Shown: positions 37,294-48,658 of the stretch, piece after piece
Position numbering within the stretch: the stretch's first letter is position 1
Layout: every line of letters begins with the position of its first letter
Assembly (NCBI RefSeq): GCF_009730915.1
Contig: NC_052487.1
Coordinates: 2,604,001 to 2,668,000 of the forward strand
DNA length: 64,000 bases
Direction: 5' to 3'
Source: Dioscorea cayenensis subsp. rotundata
Lineage: Eukaryota > Streptophyta > Magnoliopsida > Dioscoreales > Dioscoreaceae
Position numbers and translations under genes: made by a program
The notes under the pieces: generated by a model
Seen by the model: only the letters and a program-made list of their open reading frames with translations
The model's database searches: none
Told to the model about the DNA's origin: nothing

Positions 37294-39249
37294 AACTTTG
37301 AGATCTTTTAATTGTTAAGTTAGCTCGGGCTATAGATGTAAGTTAGGCCCGTCCCAAAATTATTTCTGAGTATAGTTTTGTTTGTTGGGTTAGATTGTCG
37401 TAGCGAGCCTTAGTCGTGGGACTTGGTGAACCAGCCATTGTAGCTCAGAGCCAGGTAGGCTCTCGCACCCGCAAATTCTGTATTTCTGACAATTATTATG
37501 TATTTAAGTTATTTCATTATTTTTGTAATTTTATTTAATTATTTATTTACTTACTTATCATTTATTTATTTACTTATTTATTTAATTGCATGATTTGTTC
37601 AGTATGCCCTTTGTTTGTATTTCATATTTCTGCGGTTTTTAGTATATCTCCATTCCTGGCTCGCCCAGCTAGGAGGAGTAAGTCCTAGCCATGTGCACAT
37701 GTTTTCTGTAGTAGCGCTACTCCCCCGACTGTGGTCGAAGATCCGGTTACGGCTGTTGATATTCTGTTCTATTCTGTTCCGACTTCACAGTCGATGATCC
37801 AGCCTCGTGCTGTTGATTTCTGTTATTAGCCAGGGAGATGTACATGACTGTTTCTGCGTGTTTTTCATATTTTTGGATTATTTTTGTATTCTGTGTATTT
37901 TCTGCATTCTGTATGAATTATGATCTATTATTCTGTAATATCTGCTTTATCGGTTGTTTCTGCGATCCTACTGGGCCCTTGTGGCTCATACACTCTGTGA
38001 ATTATGTTCTCGCAGGAGAAGATTAAGTGTAGGATCGGGGGGTGTTAGGGAGTCGTATTGTCTGCTTTTATCAGTATCTCTATATTACCCTTTTGTGAGT
38101 GTAAGGCTTGTATTCTGACTGTATTTGTGTTTTGCAAACTGTTGGGTTGTATTTATATTCTGTAGGGCTGCTAAAGCCCGTACTTGTAGTATTTCAGTTT
38201 CTAGTATCATATTTGTGCATCTGTATTACTGTTCATATCTGCTTGTTAGGGTTGACTCTGACCAGGTCAAATCTGAGGCCTTAAACCCAGTGGGGCCCAA
38301 TCCTACTGGATTAGGCCGATCTGTCAGCGGGCCCGGCTGTGGGGCTGGGGCGTGACACTCTGACCAAGATTTTCCTTTGCGGGAACAATCTCACCGGCCC
38401 CATTCCTCGCTCTGTAGGTGCTCTTGCACTTTTAGAAACTCTGGAGCTTTCAAGTAACCAGCTTTGTGGGGTCTTTACTACCCGAGCTTGGGAACTGCAA
38501 TTCCTTGGTTGAACTTCAGCTTCAGTTTAATCTCATCAGAGGTCCTATCCCACCAGAGATTTCCAATCTGAAGAAGCTGGAGAAGCTCTACCTCTATGAT
38601 AATGAGTTGGAGGGAATCATTCCACCGTAAATTGGAAACATAACCATTGGTCGTTGCCCCTACTTCCTTTGACCACTCTTGTCGATGGATGCAATACTTC
38701 ATCTTCTCTCTCACACTCGCACAGTCTCACAACAATGGACATGAAGTTTGCTTGTTAGTGAAGGAGATGGAGATGGTTTCTTGTTTGAGCCCTAATACCT
38801 TGAGAATGGTGAAGCTGACATGGCGATCAACTAATGAGAAGGCAAAGAGTGCGATCCACATGGCGTTACATGTGAATTGGCTACGTCACATGGCATCTTC
38901 TAAGAATGCATGGCCTTCTATTGTGCCACATAAGCAAAAACCAACCGGAATATGGGCAATCATTAGTCGGTGAAACCAAATTAAAGAGCGATGACCATAT
39001 TGATTCAAATTAAACTTTGATGACCAAAATGATATAACAACAAAGTTAAGTGACTACCTGAAAAATTTTGCCAGTAATGTAGAGATATTTTAGTATTATA
39101 AAAAATATAAAAAATATTAAAATAATTAAAAAAGGAATGAAAAAGTATGAGTAAATATTATAGCAAATGTCTAGATATTGATCAGTTTTGTGCAAATAAA
39201 ATATGATTTTATAAAACATGACCCAACCACCTTTAATTATATATCTCAG

Positions 39250-39390
39250 CATTGTGAATACTGCAACTTAATTTATTTCCTATCCTTATAGAATATATAT
39301 ATATATAGAGGATGATTCCATTGTGAATACTGCAACTTAATTTATTTCCTATCCTTATAGAATATATATATATATATATATATATATAGA
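39250..39390. repeat. 69-bp tandem duplication
   Basis: CATTGTGAATACTGCAACTT and what follows, through AGAATATATATATATATAGAG-like sequence to GGATGA, occurs at 39,250 and again at 39,319. The copies are near-identical apart from the length of the TA tract. It lies just outside the Pack-MULE right end. Confidence 0.8.
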
Positions 39391-40149
39391 GGATGAATCA
39401 TCTAAGAGCTCGTTCGTAGATTTGAAATCTACAAACATTGCTATAAACTGTTGAATTTCAATCCAATGATTCAACACTATTTTATGAACAATATTAATGT
39501 ACTTATGAATAGTAACACAGTGGAAAGTTGGATGCACAGTGATTTGATGTAAACCGTTCAATCTCACTGTAGCATCATATTTGGCATTGTACTTACCTAC
39601 GAATGTTCGCAGCAGATGTTTTCCCATATATACATATATATATTTAAAATAAAAATAAAAATACCAATAAATTTCATGTAATCATAAACAAAAATAAGAA
39701 AAATATTTATCTTCGGCCTTACTCTTCATGTTTGTGTTGGGCTTTTATTTGTATGCCCACGATAAAAATAACTATTTACTTTTTAGACCATAACAAAAAT
39801 AGCCCTCTATTATTTATTTATTTTTATAAATAAATCACGTCAATGTGATGAGAAATTAATACCTTAATTTATTTGGACCTTCATCCCTCATCCTGTGTGG
39901 ATGAGATTTGAACTCGTTACCCAACTATTATTATTTTCAATTTTAAAAAAATTTATTAAAAAAAACCCTATGTAATAAAAAATTTAATCATGAATTACAA
40001 TTTTTTAATGATAGGCATAAAAAAAACTAAATTTTAGATGGTATACAGATAAAAATTTATTATAACATTTTAGTAAAAATTTAGAAACGTAAATAATCCG
40101 TTGAAATGGATAAATCTCAAAAGGCAGAATTTATGTTGTATTAAAATTA

Positions 40150-40586
40150 GGGGTTGTTTGGATTGACTTTTAAAAAAAGTGTTTTTTTTTTTTAATTTTG
40201 TAGAAGCACTTTTAAAAAAAAAATACTTTTAGAATAAGTTAAGTGCTTATGCATATTTTTTCGTTTGGATGTATTAGTTTCAGAAACACTTCTGTAGTTG
40301 TGAAAATGTTTGTATGTTTATTTAAAAATTACTTTTACAACAAATAATTACTAAAATACCTTTTTATTAGATTGACTGAGGGCATTTTAGTAAATGCACT
40401 TAACCAAATAAACTTTATCAAAAACAAACTTTATTTCATAAACCCAATGTTTGGCGAACTTTATAAAATAATCTGTATTTGAGCTTATTCAGAAAAGCCC
40501 ATCCAAACATAATATAAAACCTCATAAGCACTTAACTTATAAAATAAGTGCTTTTGGGTCAGCTATAAGCTGATCCAAACAACACC
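40150..40586. mobile_element. Harbinger/Tourist-like MITE
   Basis: The element is 437 bp. It starts GGGGTTGTTTGGATTGACTT and ends, read inverted, GGTGTTGTTTGGATCAGCTT. It is flanked by TTA on both sides (40,147-40,149 and 40,587-40,589), the usual PIF/Harbinger target. The repeated words AAGTGCTT and AAGCACTT give it an overall palindromic character. It is non-coding. Confidence 0.75.
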
Positions 40587-40599
40587 TTAAAGATAACAT

Positions 40600-41640
40600 T
40601 AATAATATTTTGTCCCACAGAACAATCATTTCCGCATGAAAATTTCACAGTAAAAAAGTTTATCGGGTTTGTCGGATCCGATAAGAGAAAGCGGATGGCA
40701 ATCGTGTCAGTACTCGGGATCCAATAAGCATCATGCACACTTGGCCATCTACCCTTACAAATGCCCAAGAAACTCCTCTTATTTACATAAAAGCCATTAC
40801 ACCAACCCTACCTCCTAGAAGTCTTAAAAGTCAACCAATATCGTTGACGAATCTTCTTTATTTTTAAATGTAATAAATTTTATTTATTTTTTTAAAATAT
40901 TTCAATTTCGTTAATTTTCTACCACGCCCAATAACATACAATTAAAATTAAAAATTACTAATATTAGTATAAAAATATTTTTAAAAGGCCATATTTTTTT
41001 TAAAGTTTGTTTTTTTTAAAGTTTAATAAAACATAAATCAAAATTTATTTGAATAATTAGATAAATCATTCAATTCGGGTCAACCTCAAACATTAATGAC
41101 TGAGACTTTTGCTTAAGGTCTCATAATTTTTTACGACTTTTTTTTTAAATTAAAATTTATATTTATAGTGTTATTTTATAATTATTTTATTTATATAACT
41201 ATATTATTAAAAAATTTTGACATTTTTTTAAAATATAAAAATTATCTTATTTAATTAATTTATAATAATATAAATTGTATAAAATTTATCTTATAATCCA
41301 GACAAAGGCCCATACTTTCTTGGGCCCACCACAATCATATTTTTTTAAATAAATTATATTTAAAATTTTTATTTATTATAATTATTTTATTCACATAATC
41401 ATAATGAAAATCTTGATTTTTCCCCTAAAACATAAAGCTTATCCTTTCTTAATTGATTTATAATAATATTAAAATATATTAATTTTATCTAATCATCTAA
41501 TTTATGGTCTATAATTTATTATTATTTAATAATTTTAATAAAAATGATTGAAATAAATAAATTTTCTTAAGGTTCATTTTCGCTCACACTGGTCTTACCT
41601 CAGTTATATGGAGTAAATTTTTTTAATAAAAAATTCTAAT
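40600..41640. other. AT-rich intergenic spacer
   Basis: Nothing beyond low-complexity AT-rich DNA is visible between the two Harbinger-like elements. Confidence 0.5.
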
Positions 41641-41644
41641 ATTA

Positions 41645-42472
41645 GGGTCTGTTTGGATTGCGGAATAGGAATGAGAAGAGGGGGAATGAGAAGAAGGGAG
41701 GAGTGTGAATGAGAATAGGGGAAAAGGGGAGGATAATGATAAAGGTGTTTGGTTGGAGGATTGAGAGTTAGGAATAAAAAAAAGTAGGAGAGAGAAATAT
41801 TGTATAATTACACCTATGCCCTTTTATACAAATGAGATGATATTTTACAAAACAATGTTTATATTTAATAGTAAATAATTATTATAATTATCATTAAATA
41901 TTTCTAATATATTTAACTATTTTAATTTATTGTTATTAAATATTTCATCTAATTAATATAACTTAAAATAAATTGTTATTTTAAATAATAAATAATTAGC
42001 ATGATTTATAATTATTAAGTATTTATAATATATTTAATTATTTATTTTAATTAATTAAAATGAAATATTATAAGTAATTAATATAATGTAACAAATGTTT
42101 GTTATATTAATTAATAAATATATAACATGTTTTATTGTTATTTAATATTTTTAATATGTTATTTATTTGTTTAATTGTAATTAACTATTTCAACTAATTA
42201 ATATAATTTAACAATTATTTATTTATTAAATAAATAAATAAATAACTAATATAAATTTATTATTATATATGAGGGGTATAAAAGTCATTTCATTATCAAG
42301 GAGTCAAAATCCACCCAATTTTGGGAGGATTGGAAATGCCCCACATGCATGCTTCTTATTCCCATGCCAACCCACTATTCACTCCTTTCCTTGTTGCCAA
42401 ACATGGGTTTAAATATCATGAGTGTATGTCATTCCCACTCCCTAGGCATGAATCCATGAACCAAACGTCCCC
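41645..42472. mobile_element. Harbinger/Tourist-like non-autonomous element
   Basis: The element is 828 bp, with ends GGGTCTGTTTGGATTGCGG on the left and, inverted, GGGGACGTTTGGTTCATGG on the right. TTA flanks both ends (41,642-41,644 and 42,473-42,475). The subterminal zones are purine-rich on the left and pyrimidine-rich on the right. The AT-rich interior has no open frame of note. It ends about 340 bp upstream of the TMEM214-like start codon, so it may contribute promoter sequence. Confidence 0.75.
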
Positions 42473-42760
42473 TTAGTGATTCCAATCCCCACCACATATT
42501 CCTTTTGTATTACCAAATCAAGCTATTTTATTTATTTATTTTTAAAAATCCCAAAACTTAAAAAAAAAACCCAAAAACTCAATTAATTTAAAATAAAAAA
42601 AAAACAAATGGCGAGATAGTAATTATGTTAATGTGCGAGGGCAAAATGAACAAATAATCAGCCAAGAGAAAAAAAAAACCCCAAATGTTTCCTCAATTTA
42701 CAGGAATGCCCTTCTCCATTTGCAAACCGTCCAATATTAATATCCTCCATCTTCAAGAAC

Positions 42761-42763
<3 letters not shown>

Positions 42764-42795
<32 letters not shown>
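42764..42795 (+). repeat. CT microsatellite in the TMEM214-like leader
   Basis: A 32-base CT run ends 17 bases before the start codon, probably within the 5' leader. Confidence 0.85.
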
Positions 42796-42798
<3 letters not shown>

Positions 42799-42811
42799 CA
42801 AACCCTCCGCC

Positions 42812-45800
42812 ATGGATCCCTTCTCCGATCCCTTCATCAGCGGCGCCGGTGACTCCTCATCGTCGGCCACCTCGTCGGCGGACCACGGCTGGCAGAAGGT
42901 CTCATACGCGAAGCGCCAGCGTCGCCCGAACCCAGCCCCTGCCGCCGCCGATCACCGACCCAATGGAGTCTCTTCCAATGTCTTCGCCTCCGTTGAGCGA
43001 TCCGCCTTTGAACGCCGTAAAGCAATCGAGGCGGCTGCGGAGGAATACGATGCCGCACCATCCAGATCGCGCCCTGGACCCGTTGCTGCTGCTGTGGATT
43101 CTGATGAGGATGATGATAGTGCTGGGGAGGGTGGGAAGGAGAATAGAGCTGTGGAGGATGAGAAGAAGATCAAGCAGAAGAAGCCGAAGAAACCTAAGGT
43201 CTCTGTTGCGGAAGCCGCGTCCAAAATCGATGCTACGAATCTTGCCGTATTCCTTGCTGATGTCTCGGTGAGGCTTTGGTGTTTTGATCTTGATCATGTG
43301 GTTCTCTCTTTTGCTTTTTGGTTTTTGTGGAATTTTTAATGGTCGATTGTTTTCGAGGCAGGCTTCGTATGAATCGCAGACGGATATCCAGCTGATGAGA
43401 TTTGCTGATTATTTTGCGCGAGCATTTGCATCTGTGAGCGCATCAATGTTTCCCACCAAGATGTTCAAGGAATCACCTGTTTCGAAGATCGATGTGAGTA
43501 TAGATCGAACCCCGATTTATTTGAGTGGATTGATTTGTTATTTTTTTCAAATTTGATTTTGTTCAGCTGCTTTATCAGCTGGATATTTATGCCTTTGGAT
43601 GTCACTATTGAATTTCAACGAATATGCTGGAATAGTGAAGGACTGGATAGGGGTTGTTATTTTTTATCAAAAGGACTTTATTAACAACTTTGCTCTTATA
43701 TATATATATATATATATTAAAATGGAAACATATGATTGATAGTGATGATGATGGTGCCCAACTTTGCAAATTGTTCACTAGCAGTTTTGGGAATGATTAA
43801 TTTCATTATCATCTGTAATCTTTCTTTCAGAATGCATTTATTTTTGTTTATGTTTTGGTCATGGATTTTGCATGTTTGGCTTGATTTGGATGAGGATTGC
43901 GATAATTAGCGGTATATCAGATCTGTGCCCAGAGACTTCTCCTTTTTATCTCAATTTGAAAAACACCTGTAGGCTGGTTAGCATTTTGAAACCCCCATTA
44001 TAAATGTTATCAATGTATATTCATGTCTTTTCATTATAGAATTGTAATTCTTGGATCTAAAACTTGTACTTTTTTAAAATTTCAAAGTTGCTCTGAATCT
44101 TTCCAGATGTCTTGTTCAAGTCAAACTCTAGCTAATGTTGATTGCTACATACTGATCTGGAAAAAGGTTATCTTTTCAATAATCTTTACACTGAGAAATC
44201 AAACGCAGCTTGATGAACACTTGAGCTTACTCCTTTCCTTGTCTTTTGATGATCATAAAGCACATTTATGCTGGGGCTTTTGATGGCTATAATGGTAAGA
44301 AAGAATTGAGGTGAAATGGGTTGTTGTTTTATGTATAATCCTTGTAGACAAGTTGATGTCCTACGACAAACTTTGCATGATAAGTTCTTTCGGAATACCT
44401 AGCATTTAACCGGCAACATTTTCCTTTCATGTTTCTTTTCGGTTAATCTCATGTCCACATTGTGATTTTCACTACTGACTTATAAGCTAATGGTGAAAGA
44501 AGTATCCTTTTGCATGCCAAGGTTTTTCAGGAATTGCTTCATATAAAACTAAAGCTGCTTTGCTTTTTCATTTTTTACGTACTACTTCTATATTCTTAAT
44601 TTTTATGTGAAAAATAACATTGGGCATGAAAGTTCCTTCTACCTATAAACTTGTCTTTCAAGTGATTGAGATGACCTAGAAGCATGATTCATTTTATGCT
44701 TTGTAAGCTAACCTGTTTTGAATATTTGGAGCAGATTCCCCTGTCCCATATACCTGATGCAGTTTATAAAACCTCGGTGGATTGGATTGCTCAAAAGCCT
44801 GTTGAAGCTCTTGGTGGTTTTGTTTTGTGGTGCCTGGATGTCATCTATGCTGATCTGGCAAGTCAATCAGTACCTGCTAAGGGCTCAAAAAAATCTGCGG
44901 CACAGCTGCCTTCAAAGGCTCAGGTAACATTTAGCCAGTGTTATTGATTTCATTTTTTCTTGATGACTAGTGGAGTCAAATAGATTAATCTGAACCCTGA
45001 CTATGTATCACAATCTGATCACTCATGGTTGTTCATTGATGTGCAATAATTCGTTGCTGCTTCTTTCTGATACTCAAAATTTAATTCAGTTGAAGGTACA
45101 AATAGTTAATTGGCTTCAAGAAATGTATGAAATGAAAATTCAAATGATGTGAAGGTGGGACATGCCTTTATAACTGCCGAATTAAAACTATTCAAACTCT
45201 TTCCTCATTATTTGGTTTTCACTTGCATTTTTTTAGATTATCTATGATAAATCCTCCTACTTTTGGAGATTTTGGCCTTGGCTTTTTCCATCAAAGCATA
45301 ATGCATATGGAGGTGATTAGTCTGAGGTCTTTAAAAGATCTTTCACTTGCATGTATTACATTTGTTTCCATATGTACCATCCTTCCAAAATATCTAATGT
45401 TCATTTTACTTGGATCTGCAGATCTTCCTGATTAATATCATTCTGTGCTTAGATTTGTAACAACCTCTCTTCCCAAAAGTTTTCGGTTTGCTATTTTTGC
45501 TAGCACTTCAGGTTAAGGTATCAGACATGCTAACTTATGGTTAGTTTTTTTAAACAATGATGGTATTGGGAAATTGAGGTTCAGGGATGTAAATAGCCAT
45601 AATTCTGAGACTAGAAAATTTTGTTATAGGTGGCAGGATCTGCAGCTTCTATATCAGTCCCAGATACTGCTCACACTAACAGAGTACTTATATCCAGTCT
45701 TGGGCAGTGTTTTGCAAATTTTCTAGTTAATTATAGAAGATTCTTGTGATCTCTGAACGTTTGATCACCTGAAAGATTTTTGATGGCATATAAATGTCGT

Positions 45801-47609
45801 GTAATATGTATATTGGCTAAAAGTTTAATTGCTTCTGTATGAAGTGTGAGATAGTTGATTTATAATCTGGCAACATTTGTGAAGATATTGACACTTGGCA
45901 TGAATGCCTTGTAATATTAAAATTGGATCTTAGGCACAGAAAATTGTAACTAAGGCACCGATACATATCATTTAGCTAAACATGAGGTGCGGTGACTGAT
46001 TTTCATGAGCATTTATGACTTTAATTATTGCAGGGGGAATGCTAATGTTTTCCCTCATTTGCTGAATTTTCTTTTTCTTAATGCTGAAAAGGTATTTACA
46101 ACTTACAGGTTGCAATTTTTGCGGGACTTGCAATGATAATAAGGAGGAAACCTGATGTACTTGTGAGCATTACTCCAAAATTAAGAGAGAGCACAAAGTA
46201 TCAAGGACAAGACATGGTTCCTATCATTATATGGAGCGTAGGTCAAGTGAGTGGTTTGCCTTTTTTTCATATCATGCGCAGCTTAACAGAGTATATAGTG
46301 ACATCCAAACTGATAATGAGTCTTTAATGTAGGCTTCTCAGGGAGATCTTGTTATTGGAATGTATTTGTGTTCACATTTTCTGCTTCCTTCAATATGTGG
46401 AAAGTCAAATGTTAATCCACAATTTCGTGACTGGGTTTTGCAATTGGTTGAGAGGTTAGCTCCGGATTGTATTGGTGCCATTGCATTCCTCGTTCTGCAA
46501 CTCTTATTGCCACTTTCTTATTTGTTTCCTTTATAGGATCCTGTCTGGGCCAAAGGCTAGATCTATCTTACTGAATGGTGCTGTGAGAAAGGGAGAGCGC
46601 CTGGTTCCACCTTCCGCGCTTGATTTGCTGATGCAATCTGCATTTCCTGCTCCTTCTGCAAGAGTCAAGGTTGGTTCAATCATGAATGCTCCATTGGAAA
46701 TTTATTTGTGTTCTTTGCTCTAACATATATTTATTTTGCAGGCTACTGATAGGTTTACTGCTGTTTATCCCACCCTTAAAGAGCTGGCTCTGGCTGGTTC
46801 TCCTGGAACTAAAACTACAAAACAAGCATCACAGCAGCTTTTACCTTACACAATTAAAGCGATGCAGGGAGGTATGCATGCATCAGATCGCCATGGGTCT
46901 TATTTACTTTGTTGCATGTTTTATTTTGAAATAATCAATTGACATAAGATCTCTGTGATGCCTGGACATCAAATGACACCTACATTGCAGACAATCCTGA
47001 ATTGACCAAAGAAGCAACTGATGTCTTCTTATGGTGTTTGGCTCAAAATGCGGAATGTTACAAGCAGTGGGTAAGCAGTTCTGTTACATTTGATTTTTCT
47101 CGAGTATTTCCTATTTGTCTCCATGGCTATTATTATTAACAACTGTCTTCAGGAAAAACTATATTTGGAGAATATCAGTGAAAGTGTTGCTGTTCTGCGG
47201 AAACTTTCTGATGAATGGAAGGTGTACTCGGGGAAACTCTCTCCTTTGGATCATCTGAAGGAAACTCTTAATCACTTGAGAGCCAAGGTAACTTGACTCC
47301 CATAAATCACTGTCATTGCTGTGTTATGTCTTTTTACCCATATCTCAACCAGATCACTTGTTATCAATTGTGCAGAATGAAGAGGCCCTATCTGGTTCTT
47401 TAGATGCCAGTAGCCAGGCATCTGTCAAAGAGGCTGACAAGTACTGTAACATGATCCTGAGACGGTTAAAGCGCGGGTTTAGCTGTGGAAAGGGTGCGGT
47501 GCTTATCTTAACGGTGGCAATTGCGGCTGCCGCATTTGTCAACTGGAATGAACCTCCAGAGATATTATCAAGCATTCTAGAGATGAACTCGAAGTTCTTC
47601 CAACCATGA
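42812..47609 (+). CDS. TMEM214-like ER membrane protein
   Basis: Ten exons: 42812-43267, 43362-43493, 44735-44923, 46109-46246, 46333-46454, 46537-46669, 46742-46871, 46991-47070, 47153-47287 and 47376-47609. They join to 582 aa. The ATG lies in a good context (GCCATGGAT). The N-terminal 150 residues are low-complexity and charged, with the family opening HGWQKVSYAKRQRR. The middle is a helical region including PDVLVSITPKLRESTKYQGQ and an NPQFRDWVLQLVE segment. Near the end a hydrophobic stretch, residues 546-561 (AVLILTVAIAAAAFV), should span the membrane. Plant TMEM214 homologues such as At1g70770 have this layout. In animals TMEM214 is an ER protein linked to stress-induced apoptosis; the plant role is unclear. 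Confidence 0.88.
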
Positions 47610-48658
47610 ATTACAAGAAAAACACAGTGATTGCTTTCAGGGAAACATGCGAAGTGCATCCCTACAACAACAACAACAACAACAATGATGATGATGATAG
47701 TTAGAATCACTGTTTTTGGCACTGAAATTAGTCATCAGACTAGCCTGTGAGAAGTTTTAAAGCCACCAACTTTTACCAGCAACTCCTATCAAGTTTTTCT
47801 CCCTTTTTATTTTCTGCAACAAAAATGGTTCTTATTTTTTTGGGCTTTGTTTTTGAAGGTTATTTAAATTTCCTTTTAATGAACATCGAGTTGAAATTGT
47901 GGCACATCTACTGCTAATGTTCGTTTGCTGTCGACCATGTTATGATAAATCAAACAAACATGCAGTGTTAAATCCCCAAATCAACCATACCTTTGTTTTT
48001 TTTTTTTTTTTAAAGATATTATTATTGGTTACTTTTACACTATTAAATCAAACCAGCCGGATGCACCAAATACAAGCTGGGGTTAAATTATTCGAATTCA
48101 GTTATTTATTTAGAGATTTAGAATTTTGTCATAAATTGAAATATAAATCTAACCAGAAGAATGAACAACTGGTCAATATCTGGGAACTAGTGACTGAGCG
48201 TACACGCATAGCACTTGGCGTTTGTCGGCAGTAGACGGTCAAAATTGTTGCCTTAAATTGCAAACCTCTCCCACCCTGATTGAGAACTCTCTGTCCCCAG
48301 AGCATTAAAACCTCTCAAAGCTCTATCTAATGAAAACATTCCACCTGGGGAAAACACCAGTACTTTTAAATGAAAAAGAAGTCTCATTTCCCCATCCATT
48401 AACAACAAGTCATCTTATTAGACTTGTTCTTCTTTACAAATAATACAAAAGCTAGCTAAAAAAGCTTTTCTCAGGCAGACAACTCTCCCATGTGACTAGT
48501 GTGAGTGCCCTGTCTTGTTGTCAACCATTCTCTTCAAAGTTTAAATGGGCCACTTAGTTGTGTTGCTTTGTACAGTGTACTCACACAAAAAGCCTTCCTT
48601 GTTCATTTCTTGTTACTAGTGCTCACCAGGCTCCTCCACCATCCTTTTCACCACTTCC

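Larger units (their letters stand above)
35624..38357. mobile_element. Probable solo LTR inserted in the LRR fragment
   Basis: The insertion starts TGACCAAG and ends GGGGCGTGACA, giving the TG...CA ends of an LTR. It is flanked by CTCTT on the left and CTCTG on the right. It holds no coding domain. Its length and GC-rich end fit the long LTRs of some Gypsy chromoviruses. The LRR reading continues on both sides, apart from one missing base, which supports insertion into a single gene fragment. The exact left end is inferred. Confidence 0.45.
34854..38636 (+). pseudogene. LRR receptor-like gene fragment, interrupted
   Basis: The first part (34,854-35,620) encodes a cap region (PPCQWSGVSC) followed by leucine-rich repeats (TSLTSLCLGYNSLSGPIPPN, NLQYLFMEYNDFTGELPRSL). 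One in-frame TAA lies at 35,331-35,333 and a TGA at about 35,617. The second part (38,362-38,636) resumes with LTKIFLCGNNLTGPIPRSVG and, after a frameshift, NSLVELQLQFNLIRGPIPPE. No signal peptide start, membrane segment or kinase follows. The pieces belong to the extracellular part of a plant LRR receptor-like kinase; I cannot fix the subfamily. It is a captured, non-functional fragment split by a 2.7-kb insertion. Confidence 0.75.
34690..39072. mobile_element. Pack-MULE-like element carrying an LRR gene fragment
   Basis: The ends are inverted repeats of 149 bp each: 34,690-34,838 and 38,924-39,072. Both start GGCAAAATTTTTCAGG, continue with TTAACTTTG, AATTTGAAT and TTTAATTTG, and finish TTGGTTTTTGCTTATGTGGCA. 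Between them lies a broken LRR receptor gene, not a transposase. Long inverted ends around host gene sequence define Pack-MULEs. A clean 9-11 bp duplication is not visible (AAAAAAGTAG versus AGTAATGTAG), so the superfamily call rests on structure. Confidence 0.65.

Noticed and set aside
39390-39640. Possible MITE (CGTTCGTAGAT at the left and CCTACGAATGTTCG at the right)
   Set aside because: Inverted similarity is only about 10 bases and no target duplication could be identified.
42837-43297. Several overlapping open frames on both strands over the first TMEM214-like exon
   Set aside because: They are shadows of a GC-rich coding exon; only the frame starting at 42,812 matches the family and splices correctly.
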